Shown: positions 20,401-32,000 of the stretch, in pieces
How positions within the stretch are numbered: position 1 is the first letter of the stretch
Layout: each line of letters opens with the position of its first letter
Source: Pseudeuparius sepicola
Lineage: Eukaryota > Arthropoda > Insecta > Coleoptera > Anthribidae
Direction of reading: 5' to 3'
Length of the DNA stretch: 64,000 nt
Assembly: GCA_963920635.1 (NCBI GenBank)
Contig: OY987308.1
Span: 21,977,096-22,041,095, forward strand
Translations under genes and position numbers: made by a program
Notes under the pieces: model-generated
The model's database searches: none
The model's input: only the letters and a program-made list of their open reading frames with translations
Told to the model about the DNA's origin: nothing

Positions 20401-21394
20401 CAGGGACTCTTTAAAATAAGGGGACCCAGCATGTCACAGTCTATCACATAGGAAAAGTGAAGCCTTGAGGGGAAGTTTGTTTTCTGTCGACTCCAAGGAT
20501 ACCACAAGGGGGCTGGTACAAGGTTATGTTATATGTCAGTGTCCAACTGCCATCAGGTTTTATGTGACATGCCAGTGCCATGGATTCTAAAGGAGGCAAA
20601 ATATTCCCCATCATAATTCACAATTTTTAAGTTTTCTAACTTCCAGATACTCTGATGTGTCAATTAAGGTAATGCGGCCGCCTGTAGTAGTCCCAATAAT
20701 TGCAACCAGATTTTTCCTGTATCACCTTTAGTACTTAATCCTACAATAATTCCCATTACCTATAAGTAGGTAGTTCAAAACAAAAATCGTATTTCATAAA
20801 TTTTAAATTATTAAGCAGTAGCTTCAGTCAGGTCTTTTTTAAAGAGTTTTTATCTACGACTACAAGTTTATTTTAAGTTTGTGAGGTACCTTTGGAGTGA
20901 AATGAAATTATAAAAATTTTATAGTGAACACCGAGAAAAACTACATAATTAGAACTACTAAACCTAATCCTATTAGTCCATCCCGAAATTTGTGAAAGTT
21001 CTTTGGGTATATACATTCAACAAGGGAAGAAAGTTCAAGTATACATATTACAAATGGATAATTAAATTAAATTAAATAAGCAAAATCGGCACTACTGACT
21101 TACCATAATTAAATTCGTGGAAATAATTGCCGGAAATCAATTTCAACAATAAAATAAATTTGTTTCATTTGACAGTTGCCATATTCTGCACTTGTAGACA
21201 CAACATTGTCAGGTCTCATTTTTAGAAATCATGGAAACCATTAATAATTTTTACTAACAATCAAAATACCTGTTATATTCATAGATTCTCCAATAAAATG
21301 GCATACTTGGCATCACTGATACCATTAGAATGAGGAAAGAATAGGCCTCACTTTGGAAAGTAATGCTGGGTCCCCTTACTTTAAAGAGTCCCTG
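20401..21394 (-). mobile_element. hAT-type MITE, family A, near full length, reversed
   Basis: Ends and interior as in the other family A copies. The left flank GGATAGAC (20393-20400) recurs at 21399-21406, four bases beyond the right end, so the 8-bp duplication is present but a GGTG remains between it and the terminus. 994 bp, no coding capacity. Confidence 0.83.
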
Positions 21395-21406
21395 GGTGGG
21401 ATAGAC

Positions 21407-22590
21407 CAAAATATGCTCTAAATGCGATAGTAGGAAAGAACATGGACAGATATGTCATCAATACTCAAACTCAAGCAGATGGGTTGGAGAGGGTAATGTC
21501 ATCCCATGGGTAGATCAATTTTCTTGTCATTTCTCAACTATTATATTACTAGCGAAGGTTTTTCCTTCCACCTCTGAAGCCTCTCACTATTATAGTCGTA
21601 CTGTATTCAATAGTCGGTTGCATAGAGAAGTTCATTTTTGCAGAAAGATTACAACATAAAATTTCGACCTGCAACTATAATTTAAAAGCTGCCGATTCCG
21701 CGATAAGATATAGAACACCCTCGAGGTAAACAGGTAGACCTAAACAAGTATGATTTAAAAGGAATTTTAGTTTGAATTATGCGAAAGCAGGACATAAAAT
21801 TGCAAGCAGCGTGGATTAAATTGCTTCATTAGTTTTATGGGAATAAGTAAGAGAAAACAGTAAAAAAAACTTGAAAGCTAGGAGCATACAACGACAGTAG
21901 AATACTGTATGTTCCTCATATACATAAAACTTTATTCTGGTAATTACAAAGCCATAAAAGCAAGGGAGGGGGAAAGGGGAAGTGAACCTCGGCATGGGGT
22001 GAGTCAATGCGATATCCGGAAATGGTATAGCTGGCCGACTCGCTTCCGCCTCTACCTAGACGACCATACCACTATCGCAACCCTTATCTCTAGTCACCCC
22101 CCTAGGGGCAGAATTTTAGACGCGATGACGTCAGACGATAGAATTATTCGCATACTTTCTACCAATAGGACAGGGAAATTAGGGTAAAAAATAACGAAAC
22201 CTAGACGAAATTCATAACCGCATTTTTATAATGCCATCACAAAATATTGGTAATAAATGAACGCCAGAATTGTTTTTTATAGGAAATAAACATACGCGTG
22301 TGGGCGTTTTTTAGAAAAATACATTTTCTTGTTGTAATAAAGACGGCATGAATATTAGCTGCGAATTTTAAGCTGCATTTATTAGTAAGTAAGGTATATA
22401 AAGTTGAGATTGATAAATTAAACAGATTACGTTTGCGCAAGTATCCGAATGATGTAAAAATGACATTTTGCATAATATTTTGTTGGGCAAAAATAATAAC
22501 TGCGTTTTTATTATTTATAATTACCTTAAAAATCAAGTATTAACAGTTTGTTCTGAAATTAAACATATTGTTTCGCCGCATTTTAAAGAA
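21407..22590. other. Unclassified DNA
   Basis: No recognised ORF or repeat pair. Around 21960-22110 the sequence is GC-richer (GGGAGGGGGAAAGGGG and CCCCCCTAGGGG blocks). The rest is AT-rich. Confidence 0.35.
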
Positions 22591-23345
22591 ATTTGAAGCT
22601 GTCTTTGAGAGCAAAATTATTAACTGGCTGATTTTTGTTAAACTTTGCAAGTGGATACTAAGTCGCGTTAAATTTTTTGAAATTAAACAAAAATTGGTAA
22701 CGGAAGTATTTTGAAATTACAAATGACAGTTGACCTACATGCGCCGTAAATAAATATTTAATTTCGCTATATGTGATTTAATATAGTTATATTGTAAAAA
22801 GTTAAACAAAAAAAAACAGTTAATATTTTTGCTTTTCCTAAAGAAATGATAAGTGACAGTTGACCTATATGCGCTGTAAATAAATGTTTAATTTCGCTAT
22901 ATATGATTCAATATAGTTATATTGTAAAAAGTTAAACAAACAAAAAACAGTTAATATTTTTGCCTATTCTATAGCAATGAGAAGTGACAGCTGACGTACA
23001 TTCGGTTCAGATAAATGTTTAATTTTGTATAAGTTACATTCTATTTGTAAAAGGGAATGATCATCTGCAATAAAAACGTAGTTAATACTTTTGCTTTTGC
23101 CGAAATAGAAAATTATCCGATTTTTATCCCTCTTTGTCGATCTAAGTTACTTCCATATTCTTAAAATGTTTAATTTCCCAATATATGTTAGCAAGGGAAG
23201 TTTTTTACCTAAAGAGTCTAAAAAATCAAGTTAACATTTTTGCTCGAAATTTCTAACGAAAAATAGGTGTTTTTTGAGATAACTCAAGGTTCCGTTTTTT
23301 CAAAATGTTTAATTTTTGTTTCTACCAACGTATTTACTTATAACT

Positions 23346-24305
23346 AAAGGGCGGAATATATGCATTTAATTTCAATCGAAATATGCGTATATACATGCAT
23401 CATTTTTATTTTAAATATGCAATGATATGCATTTATTTGGCCAAATATGCAATAATATGTATTTATTTTACATGTACCAATACCTTAAAAAACACCAAAA
23501 CTGATTTTAGAGAAAAGGTTTATTTGAAGAAAAATGATAGGTAAACAAATACATAAAATACCTCATAAAATATCTATATTAAAGCAGAATTATAGAAACA
23601 TTTTAATTTGAAATTGTATAGTAGGAATTTATGATTAAATACCTTTCAAAGTTTTCCAATAAAAATATTTGCCTTCTGTCGTTAAAAATATATTTATACA
23701 TAATAATATATAGAAAAGCTTCTCTCAACATCTGCCGATGTAATAGGACAATATTTTAATTTGGGTAGTAAGGTATAAGGCCAAGGTGCAACTTCGTTGG
23801 ATGATTTACCATCAAAAATACTCTTTACTGACATTAAAGATTTGAACCCTTCATTATTTTCTACAGTAGCACCTAATGACGTAATCAGAATGTAAAGTTG
23901 GGGGAGGGGCTAATTATTTCAAAAAATTCTTCGGTAATATTTACGGCAAAACTATTGTTTTAAAATAAATTTTATTTATAGAAATAACTACCACGCGACA
24001 ATCAAACCTAAATTTCTACTTTCTAGTGAAATTACCCGGTATAAAACTGAAATTGACTCTAATAAAAACAAGTTGGTTAGCTACATCAGCACTTTTCAGG
24101 ATTTCTTGACTTTGCACTTCACACTGCGAGTTGTCTCTGCGGGCTCTCATAATCTTACTTATATCTAGTATCTATAAATAAGTATAGAAAAAACATGCCA
24201 ATATGCACAAAAATATAGTTTTTCCAGAAATATGCAATGTTTTGCGAAATTGAATAAAATATGCAAAAATGCACATATATGCAATTTGCATATATTCCGC
24301 TCTTT
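23346..24305 (-). mobile_element. hAT-related element with an ATATGCA-rich terminus
   Basis: The ends are AAAGGGCGGAATATATGCA and, on the other strand, AAAGAGCGGAATATATGCA. Outside them ACTTATAACT is repeated exactly (23336-23345, 24306-24315), a 10-bp duplication or an 8-bp one with two chance matches. Inside each end ATATGCA and close variants recur many times, in the fashion of subterminal transposase sites. A protein relic on the minus strand resembles a hAT-type C-terminus. Confidence 0.78.
23590..23890 (-). pseudogene. Relic of a hAT-type dimerisation domain
   Basis: On the minus strand an open frame from about 23890 reads through TVENNEGFKSLMSVKSIFDG and KLKYC to PITSADVERSFS (23747-23712), followed by stops; beyond them RQKANIFIGKL and similar text can still be traced. 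P-x-TS-x-x-VERSFS with a DRR/RQ block and a Leu-Lys block after it is the pattern of the C-terminal domain of many arthropod hAT-like proteins. The N-terminal zinc finger and catalytic region are gone. Confidence 0.68.
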
Positions 24306-24420
24306 ACTTATAACTTTGATATGGTAAAACAAAATTGCAGTTAATATTTTTGTCTATAGGTCAAATTCTATTTTCCCTGGCCTATACAAAGGGGTTTAGG
24401 AAATCGGAGAATATCATCGA

Positions 24421-24729
24421 ACGTTTTCAGAACGAGTTAAACGGACCAATCAGGGGAGAACCTGTAGATTAGCGGGGCACCGCATTATTCCGCGACAGAA
24501 TTATGCGCGAACGAAATCCCGTGTACGCACACGCGAATTCATTAAGAATAAAATTAACGTCTCCGTTTAAATTCGGCCCGAATTAATTATACGATTTAAT
24601 ACAAATTTATTCGCGGCCAGCAAACAGGGTTGATCAAGCTCGCCGCCTTTCGTCAGCTCGATCTGGATACCCAGAAGTCGTTTAAGGTTTCGGGAAAGAA
24701 AACTGATGAAATGATCTTTGTTAGTGTTT
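24421..24729. other. GC-richer stretch without recognisable transposon
   Basis: 24430-24680 contains GGCACCGCATTATTCCGCG, a TCGGCCCGAATTAATTATAC stretch and TTTATTCGCGGCC. No ORF with a domain and no repeat ends. Candidate regulatory DNA only. Confidence 0.25.
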
Positions 24730-24962
24730 CACAAGACAAGATTTCTTGTCTTGCAAGGACCATTCTTGTCTTGTCTTGCAAAGCAAGACAAGAAATTAAA
24801 TTCATTCTTGTCTTGCACGACTCTTGCTGGAAAAAATCTTGTCTTGCAAGCAAGATTTCTTGCAATTTCTTGATCTTGCATTTTTTGTTTAGTGACAGTC
24901 ATCGCAAGACTCTTGTTTGCAAGAGTCTTGCTATCAAGACTCTTGTTAGCAAGACTTGCGAT
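24730..24962. repeat. Clustered CTTGTCTTGC / GCAAGACAAG repeats
   Basis: In about 230 bp the word CTTG or CAAG occurs on almost every turn, most often as CTTGTCTTGC, GCAAGACAAG, TTGCAAGACTC and AAGACTCTTG. Copies run in both orientations, so many pairs can fold (for example CTTGTCTTGCAA with GCAAGACAAG at 24757-24793). Spacing is irregular, unlike a simple microsatellite. Open frames across it on both strands are a by-product of the composition. Confidence 0.8.
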
Positions 24963-27949
24963 GTCCACAGTGCCAGAGAACAAGGAAGGGGAGAATATAA
25001 ACTCGACGACGGCAGCTTTGATGTTTGGCAGCCGGTGGTCGCCATGTTCTCTGTTTAGAATACAGGGCCGTATTTGGAATTTTGTGAAGGGATAGTGTAG
25101 GTCTGTACTCAGATATTTTAAATCATTCATTGATAAACACAAAACAAATCATACATACTGAAATGATGATTGGAACAGGCAAAAATGTTAATTGGATTTT
25201 GAAGGAATATTTTTAATTTAAGGTAGTTAGATACCTGATATATTCAGTAGGTATGGAAAGGCGATTTTTCTGATCTTATCCCAAAAATTTAATATTTTAT
25301 TGATCTTAAAATTGGATGACTGCTTGAGCAATATTTTTTAAGCCATCATTTTGTAGAATACAAATGAAAAACAAAACAAAGGTAGGTATATGTATTAGAA
25401 TATTGTCTACATCGGATTAATTAAATATACCTACCCAGTTCTAAAACAGTTTCGTTCTTTTGATTATCATAAAAACTTAAAAAGGTGCTATTACCCACTA
25501 TATTACGCGTTTGTCGCTATTACTTTAGAAGGGTGCCTAACTTCTTGATAAAAAAAAACCTAAGCAATTAGTATCCATAATAGCTACATATGGCCACAGG
25601 TAAACGGAGTAAACCCACACAGGTAACAATATCTTATAGCCTGTTTATGCAGACTTAATTTAAGGACAGGATTTATGATTTAATTTAACCCTTTAAATAA
25701 AATTAATTATTATATTTATGACTCTCAGCACGTGCGCCTGAAAGCCTAAGTCAAATGCCCGGCTAGTTTGGTTGATATCTGCGAAAAGTGGTTGCTAGGT
25801 ACGAAAAGTGTTGCCTTTACGCATCCAGTATTTTGTTATCGCTTGATTTCCACTCGGTCTTCGAACTGTCAATGCCGTAATATGTCGGTTGCATTTGCTT
25901 GACCCTGTATCTACTGCATAATACGTCGAATCCTATCGTAAAATTTTTCGGAAAACGATGAAATGTCGAGATAAGATACCGTCGCGTCGGTCATGGTCGC
26001 TGGGCAAATGCATGCGCCGGGTGTGTGAATTTTTAGTGCCAAAGGGTCTTGCTTCGAAAGGGTCAATAAAGTTTCGGGCGTTCTGGGCTTCATGCACACG
26101 AAATTAAGGCAATTACAATATTGAAATGAAACGCGAATATGTTTTCTTCAACACTATATAGTAGGGGAGACATACCGGACACCGTTGTTTTTCAAGGGAG
26201 TACACAGTAAAAACGAGATATGAATATTACACTAAAATCATTGTTTTTACTAGTTGTTATATGTATTTTTCCTGATAGGTACAGGTACAACTAATAATTT
26301 ACTTGTCGTACCATTTAATTTTAATCCCTACTAGGTATTACAAGATATTCCATGAAGCTAAAAGTAATCTATGTGAAATATACTTTTAAATTACTTATTA
26401 TTCCATTTGATTACATTATTTTACAGATTCATATATTTTACATGTACGATAATTGAATATTACCAAAGACATATATGTCTTTGCATATTACCCCAGCAGT
26501 CAATATATTAACATGTAATTGCAACGCCGCTTGGCCGTTCTCCCCAGAATTTCGACAGTCTAGTCGTACGTCGAGATGCATAGGCATTGTCTCGGCAGAG
26601 TGCTCTATAATAATAATTATTAATTATATTTATAGTATTAGCAATTTTCTTACGCTGTGTTTGTATTATTTAGTGTACCTGTGTAGTAAAAACCGGAAGG
26701 ACTGTAATAAATGGCTGCTACATGTATACAACTGCACAGTGTGTCATAGCAGAAAATTTGGCGTCGTATAATATAGTATATAGTATAATAATATAATATA
26801 GTAAAATAATGTTTATTTTTTTAAATAAAACTATTAAAAACCAGTAGGTGCAGAATAATTTCCTTCTCACAATTTAATATGGTTGCAGTACGTTCTGTTT
26901 CAGTAGGTATTTAAAAATATTTTATTGAACAAACATATTGCACGATTTTCTATTAGGTTTCTTTTATCATCCCCATGACCATTTCGGAATTACACACATA
27001 ATGAAGTTACTGACTGTTCAAATAGGTGGACATATTATAATTTTAATACCACAAATACAAATTGAAAATTTATAACAATAATAAAATAAATGGAACAAAA
27101 CTCGGAACAAAACAACAAAAAGTGTTTAAATAGTTATAAGTATTGGAGAGGTATAAAATTAATTCAAGCTTAAGTTTAGGCCTCCCTAGTAAACCAGTAC
27201 ATTTAGTGAAATAATAGTTAGGTATTTTGGCACTGAAGTTCAACAGTGAGGTTGAAACGTTGAATGATCATATTGGCTGGGTTTTGAATTGGCTACGTTT
27301 AATAGTACATCCAATCTATAGTACATCCAGTCTGACGTTTGATAGTTAAGCTCGCCAAGGGCGCCAAGGTCAACTTTATAGAAAAAAACCCTACAATAAA
27401 TATCTACTTTAGTACGGACTTCTGAGCTTTTAAGCGATTTTGAGGCTCTTTAGTTCCGATCAAAAAATATTTTTTTAAAGGAAGACTGATTTCAATCAGG
27501 TCGGCAATATTGCTTATTTGTATTGGGGCTTCAATGTCGGTTATATTTTATCAAATTTATAAGACTTTTTCTGACGATTATAATGAAGAAAAGATTAACA
27601 TTTACTTAATTTTCCCCATTATAATCAGTGGAAAAGTAGTGGCGACATAATTTCCAGCACCATAATATGTATACCTACTTAAAAAGATTTTTTTTTTATT
27701 TATTGGTACTTGTAAAATTACTATTACAACCATTGATTTTTTCTTGTATACTGATTTAAATACTGGTAGCCTACTATAAATATTCAAAATGCATGTTTAT
27801 TCAAGTTTTTTTTTTAAATTATTTTTCTACGTATAAAATTGCTGTTGGGGAAATGAATTTTTCTTTGCAAAGCCATGTAAAATTCAGTAATTTAATGGAA
27901 TGTAGGGTATTATTACATTATAATAACATGTAAATATTACGTTTAACCA
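24963..27949. other. Long unclassified stretch
   Basis: Mainly AT-rich with no recognised ORF, transposon end or paired repeat. 25730-26110 is GC-richer (GTCGCGTCGGTCATGG region). 26600-26830 is low-complexity TA/ATA sequence. Host introns and worn-out transposon DNA are both possible. Confidence 0.35.
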
Positions 27950-28029
27950 GGGCCGTAGCTAGGGGTTTTCCATGGGGGGGGGGGGGTTCAGGTTTAAGGT
28001 TAACTTTTTGAGCATTATCCTCAAACATA

Positions 28030-29545
28030 CAGGGTGAGTTTTTTCGATGACCACTATGGGGATCTCGGAAACTAGCAGAGCTAGAACAAAGGTTAAATGG
28101 GGAAAGAATTGCGGTTTTGAGTGCTCAATGTAATGCCCCTTTTGTATTTTTAAAAAAGTTCATGTCTCACTAGACATTTTGAAAAGAGTGATTTTTTGCT
28201 ATTTCATCAGATCTCTGTAGCTCCGTTATTTCTGATTATACAGAAAAACTATTGAGACAAAAATTGTAGATAATTTTGGGCTTAATAAAGATAATCCAAT
28301 CCAATTTTTTTTATGTTGTATGTGATTTTTGAGATATGAGATTAACTTGTGTTTTTTTTTAAATGTAAATCATAGTTGGCTGTGACACTATCAAATCGGC
28401 CATTTTTTTGAGCTTTCCAAAGATATAATACTCGGCATAGTTATTATAAAAAATAAAAGAGCTGGCTTATTTTCTGTTTTTTTTAATTTTCACAGAGTCA
28501 GCCATGGAATATTTTCATATATTACGTTCTATTTTATAATAAGACATACTTCAAACTTTCAAATAATATTTTATTTTTAGCTGGTAATAAAATGTAACAA
28601 AATAAAACAATAATTAAAAAACTCAAATTCAAATTATTAGATATTATTTTAAAAGGTCACCTTTTAAAATAAAAAAGGTATGCAAATATTGCATCTTTTT
28701 AAAACTGAATTTGTCGCCTTTCTTAGAGAGCGCCTGTCAATACTGGCAATTGCTTCTAAAGCAGCTGCTCTTAATTCACCAATTATCTCATACTTTATTT
28801 TGTACTGTTCCCCACAAAAAGAAATCCAAAACAGACAAATCGGGGGATTGGGGCGGCCAGGAAATAGGTCTATTTCTCCCTATCAAAATTTTGATAGAGC
28901 TGATCTACGTAATTTCTTACGTGCAAATAATTATGTGGTGCGGACCTCCATCATGATAATTTTTGTTTTATTTTGTTACATTTTGTTACCAGCTAAAAAT
29001 AAAATATTTGAAAGTTTGAAGAATGTCTAATTATAAAATAGAACGTAATTATGAAAATATTCCAGGCTTACTATGTGAAAATTAAAAAAAAAATCGGAAA
29101 ATTATTAGCCATAGCTCTTTTATTTTTTATAATAACTATGCCGAGTATTATATCTTTGGAAAGCTCAAAAAATGGCCGATTTGATAAGGTCACACCAAAT
29201 ATGATTTACCTACATTTAAAAAAACACAAGTTTATCTCATATCTCAAAAATCACAAACAACATAAAAAATTGGATTGGATTATCTTTATTAAGCCCAATA
29301 TTATCTACAATTTTTCTCTCAACAGTTTTTCTGTATAATCAGAAATAACGGAGCTACAGAGATCTGATGAAATAGCAAAAAATCACTCTTTTCAAAATAT
29401 CTAGTGAGCCATGAACTTTTTTAAAAATACAAAAGGGGCATTACATGGAGCATTCAAAACCGCAATTATTTTCCCGTTTAACCTTTGTTCTAGCTCTGCT
29501 AGTTTCCGAGATCCTCTTAGTGGTCATCGAAAAAAACTCACCCTG
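28030..29545. mobile_element. Tc1/mariner-like element, copy 2, with arms of about 580 bp
   Basis: The ends are CAGGGTGAGTTTTTTCGATG and CATCGAAAAAAACTCACCCTG-type, flanked by TA. The left arm (to about 28615) and right arm (from about 28960) are reverse complements with modest divergence. The centre carries the same transposase relic as copy 1 at 9988. The short ORFs at 29051-29674 are read from the right arm and are not genes. Confidence 0.85.
28690..28955 (-). pseudogene. Transposase C-terminal relic (Tc1/mariner type)
   Basis: The minus strand reads an HDGGPHH-like start at about 28955 and then, in another frame, RPISWPPQSPDLSVLDFFLW followed by GTVQNKV and a stop. The block WPP-x-SPDL-x-x-LDFFLWG is highly characteristic of insect mariner/Tc1 relatives and contains the third catalytic residue position. 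Together with the copy at 10690 it shows that both elements descend from one transposase-bearing parent by the same large internal deletion. Confidence 0.82.
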
Positions 29546-29751
29546 TATATTGCCAAACGCAAACGCTTGACCTTTATTGGCATGTTACATGTTATTACAA
29601 TCATCCAAGCAGTACAATCGGCCAGCACGATTATTTATTTTTCCATTTTGGCGGGCGCCGGGCGTGTTAATTAATTTTATATATTATACCGTCATGGGGG
29701 GGGGGGTTTGAACCCCTAACCCCCCCCCTTATATACGGCCCTGCGTTTAAC

Positions 29752-31300
29752 AATAATTAAATGCTTGGAAAATTGTTTCCGAGGAATTTTATGAAACTGG
29801 AGGTACAAGTAATTTTACCTATACAAGTTAGGTATATTGTTGCCAATGTAAGACATGGTAGAATTACCGAGAAATTTTTTACCGTGTAGGCTGGTATCTA
29901 CAATGTTGCCGCGGCACGTGCGTGAGGAACTAGCATATTAATCACCTGTGTACATAAATCCACCGGCCCAAAAAACGCCAAAACCCCCAGTCCTTTATTA
30001 CTAATGTATGCACATACCGAATGGGGCCCCGTTTTCGTCTATTCCCCGGGCTGCACTAGCCGTGCCCTATACCGGTTTATGTGTAATCGTAAAAACAAAT
30101 AACCCCGAAGATGATTAAAAGGCAAAACGATAAATTAGAAGAAAAAAGTTAATGAAGAGATCTCGGCCAGATACAAGCCGCACCAATTTAGTGTTTATAC
30201 AACGTTGCCTAATTGTTATTTATGGGTGCGCGGCTTGATATTTCATTTGTTGCCGCCCTTGCCGTACCTATCGTACAGTCCCGGGCAAAATTCAACTTGT
30301 AGCGAATCGCCTGCAATGCGGCAAGTCGCCTGATAATCGTAACAATTTGTTTTGTCAAACGTTGAAACGCGGGGCAAGCAAACCTTAGCACTAGGGTAAC
30401 TCGACACCCCTGGTCGAAAGCCAGCGGCCAAGGTGAATCCTGGAGACCGTTGTTGCTACATTATTGGTGAAGTCAGTCTTGATGATTTCTCAGTAAAGCC
30501 ATAATTCGTCGACGAAACGAATAATTCTAGAAAGACAAAATCCTTTTTGTCGCGTTACGAAAAAAAGTTACAGAGGAACCCGAAACGTAACGACGAATTG
30601 TACCCGACTGTACCCCTGGCGTCTCAATTACCACGAAACGCCTTCCAAACAAATTGCAATAAAGGCCAGTGTTGCCCTCGAAGAGTCGTTAAAAACGTTT
30701 ATAGATTTCTTTTTTGCCCTCGCGTACCTCTCAATTAGAAACGGCCTGATTGGGGGGATTTTTGCCTTGATTGGGACGGCGAAAATGCGCGTCTTGGAAA
30801 AACACCGCCGGAATAGACAACGTACGATTTAAAATTCAAAGCAGCCGCTACTAATATACATATATTATGCGGACAAAGTTTCGTAATTTCGCTGTCATTT
30901 TACCCAGAAATTGCAGATATTACTTCGCTGCTCGCAGTGCGGTTGCCGGCAATTATTAAATTTCACCATCCATCATTCGTACGACCTGCGATGTTTCGTG
31001 TTTCGCTTACCGTATGCAAATGTGCATTTATGCCTCAGCGAAGTTCAAGGCTCAAATAATGTTCAGTCGGTAACGCCGTGTTGCCTAATACCGACCTCGT
31101 TAATCAAGTATAATAACCACCGCCCCATACCCTCCTTTAGATTCGCACCACTTCATTCCAAATAACCCACACACCTTGAACATATTTCAATTCTTTCCTC
31201 TTAAACCAAGAAACACTAACTTTTTACAAACAGGACAATGTTAACAATAATAATTTGAGGGCACTCACCACTCCAGACTAACCCACACACTAACCCTGAT
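29752..31300. other. Transposon-poor stretch, GC-richer at 29900-31100
   Basis: No transposon ends and no domain-bearing ORF. Several runs of balanced composition (for example around 30010-30080 and 30890-31080) contrast with the AT-rich repeats on either side. It lies 1.7-3 kb into the intron downstream of the spineless exon and is a reasonable place for host regulatory DNA; that is inference. Confidence 0.28.
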
Positions 31301-31301
31301 A

Positions 31302-31610
31302 TGGGTTGTCCCAAAAGAAATTGACGCCTCTGGAAAATAAAAATGGCGTATGGTAATTGACTACAGGAAAGTCAACGAACGAAAAGATGACAAATACCCA
31401 CTACCGATCAAAACTGACATTATAAACAAATTAGGACGCAGTCAGTATTTCACTATATTAGACCTCGCGAACGGATTCCACCAAATTGAAATGCAACCAA
31501 CCGATATCCTAAAAACAGCTTTCAGTACAGACACAGGGTATCACGAATTTTTGAGAATGCCCTTCGGACTTAAAAACGCACCGGGAACTTTTTCAGCGAG
31601 TAATAAATGG
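31302..31610 (+). pseudogene. Reverse transcriptase fragment, Ty3/Gypsy type
   Basis: From 31302 the frame reads WVVPKEIDASGK, a stop, then [17 protein letters not shown], a [15 protein letters not shown] block and [15 protein letters not shown]. These are consecutive reverse transcriptase blocks of Ty3/Gypsy polyproteins: the DYRKVN segment, the first catalytic Asp in LDLANGF, and the [10 protein letters not shown] segment. The YxDD box that should follow is missing, as are protease, integrase and LTRs. One in-frame stop (31335-31337) and a two-sided truncation make it dead. Nearby sequence gives no LTR. Confidence 0.85.
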
Positions 31611-31611
31611 T

Positions 31612-31992
31612 GAGCAAGTAATGATCAGAAAGACGTAGAATCGACATCCGGACCATAAATAGGTTTCTGTACCATCTAAACACCAAATCCTCTTTAACAT
31701 CCTTCTAAGCAAGACAATCATCTTGAAAGTTATAGGTACCTGGCGCAAAGGAACACCTACAACCTTAAACACGATTCTGTACCTTCTTCCTTATAGAAGA
31801 ATCTTCAATACTAAGTTCGAACACTTGCCTCTCAATTATAAACCATAAATATACCATATACCTTGAATGTGATGAGAAAGTAACTGTCAGAAAGACGCAG
31901 TATCGGCATTCAGGCTCCTAAATATCTTTGATACTAAATCCTCTTTTAGACACTTTTACATCTTATAACTAACTCTTGCTCAGTATTTATCA
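31612..31992. other. Unclassified spacer
   Basis: It has loosely repeated phrases (CAGAAAGACG near 31629 and 31889; AAATCCTCTTT near 31685 and 31938; GGTTTCTGTACC and similar) about 260 bp apart, suggesting a very old duplication. No gene recognised. Confidence 0.35.
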
Positions 31993-32000
31993 CATGACTC

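Larger units (their letters stand above)
22600..24420. repeat. Degenerate tandem repeat, about 130-bp unit, split by a transposon
   Basis: The clearest units start at about 22723, 22852 and 22984 (GTGACAGTTGACCTAYATGC-like starts), each with AAATGTTTAATTTCGCTATA, TATTGTAAAAAGTTAAACAA and CAGTTAATATTTTTGC in that order. More diverged units can be followed before (from about 22600) and after (to about 23345), and the last one resumes beyond the inserted element with GCAGTTAATATTTTTG at about 24332. An old minisatellite or fragmented satellite. Confidence 0.75.
27958..29743. mobile_element. hAT-type element with a nested Tc1/mariner-like insertion
   Basis: The ends are CAGGGCCGTAGCTAGGGG and TATACGGCCCTG, with an exact 8-bp duplication CGTTTAAC at 27950-27957 and 29744-29751. 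A 13-base G run lies just inside the left end and a C-rich tract inside the right. Without the insertion at 28030-29545 only about 270 bp of the hAT element remains, so it is a MITE. Confidence 0.87.

Noticed and set aside
29051..29674. 95- and 87-codon ORFs as genes
   Set aside because: They lie in the right arm of the Tc1/mariner-like palindrome at 28030-29545 and have no protein similarity I recognise.
29690..29735. Possible tRNA-like GTTTGAACCCC
   Set aside because: It is part of the C-rich right end of the hAT element at 27958-29743.
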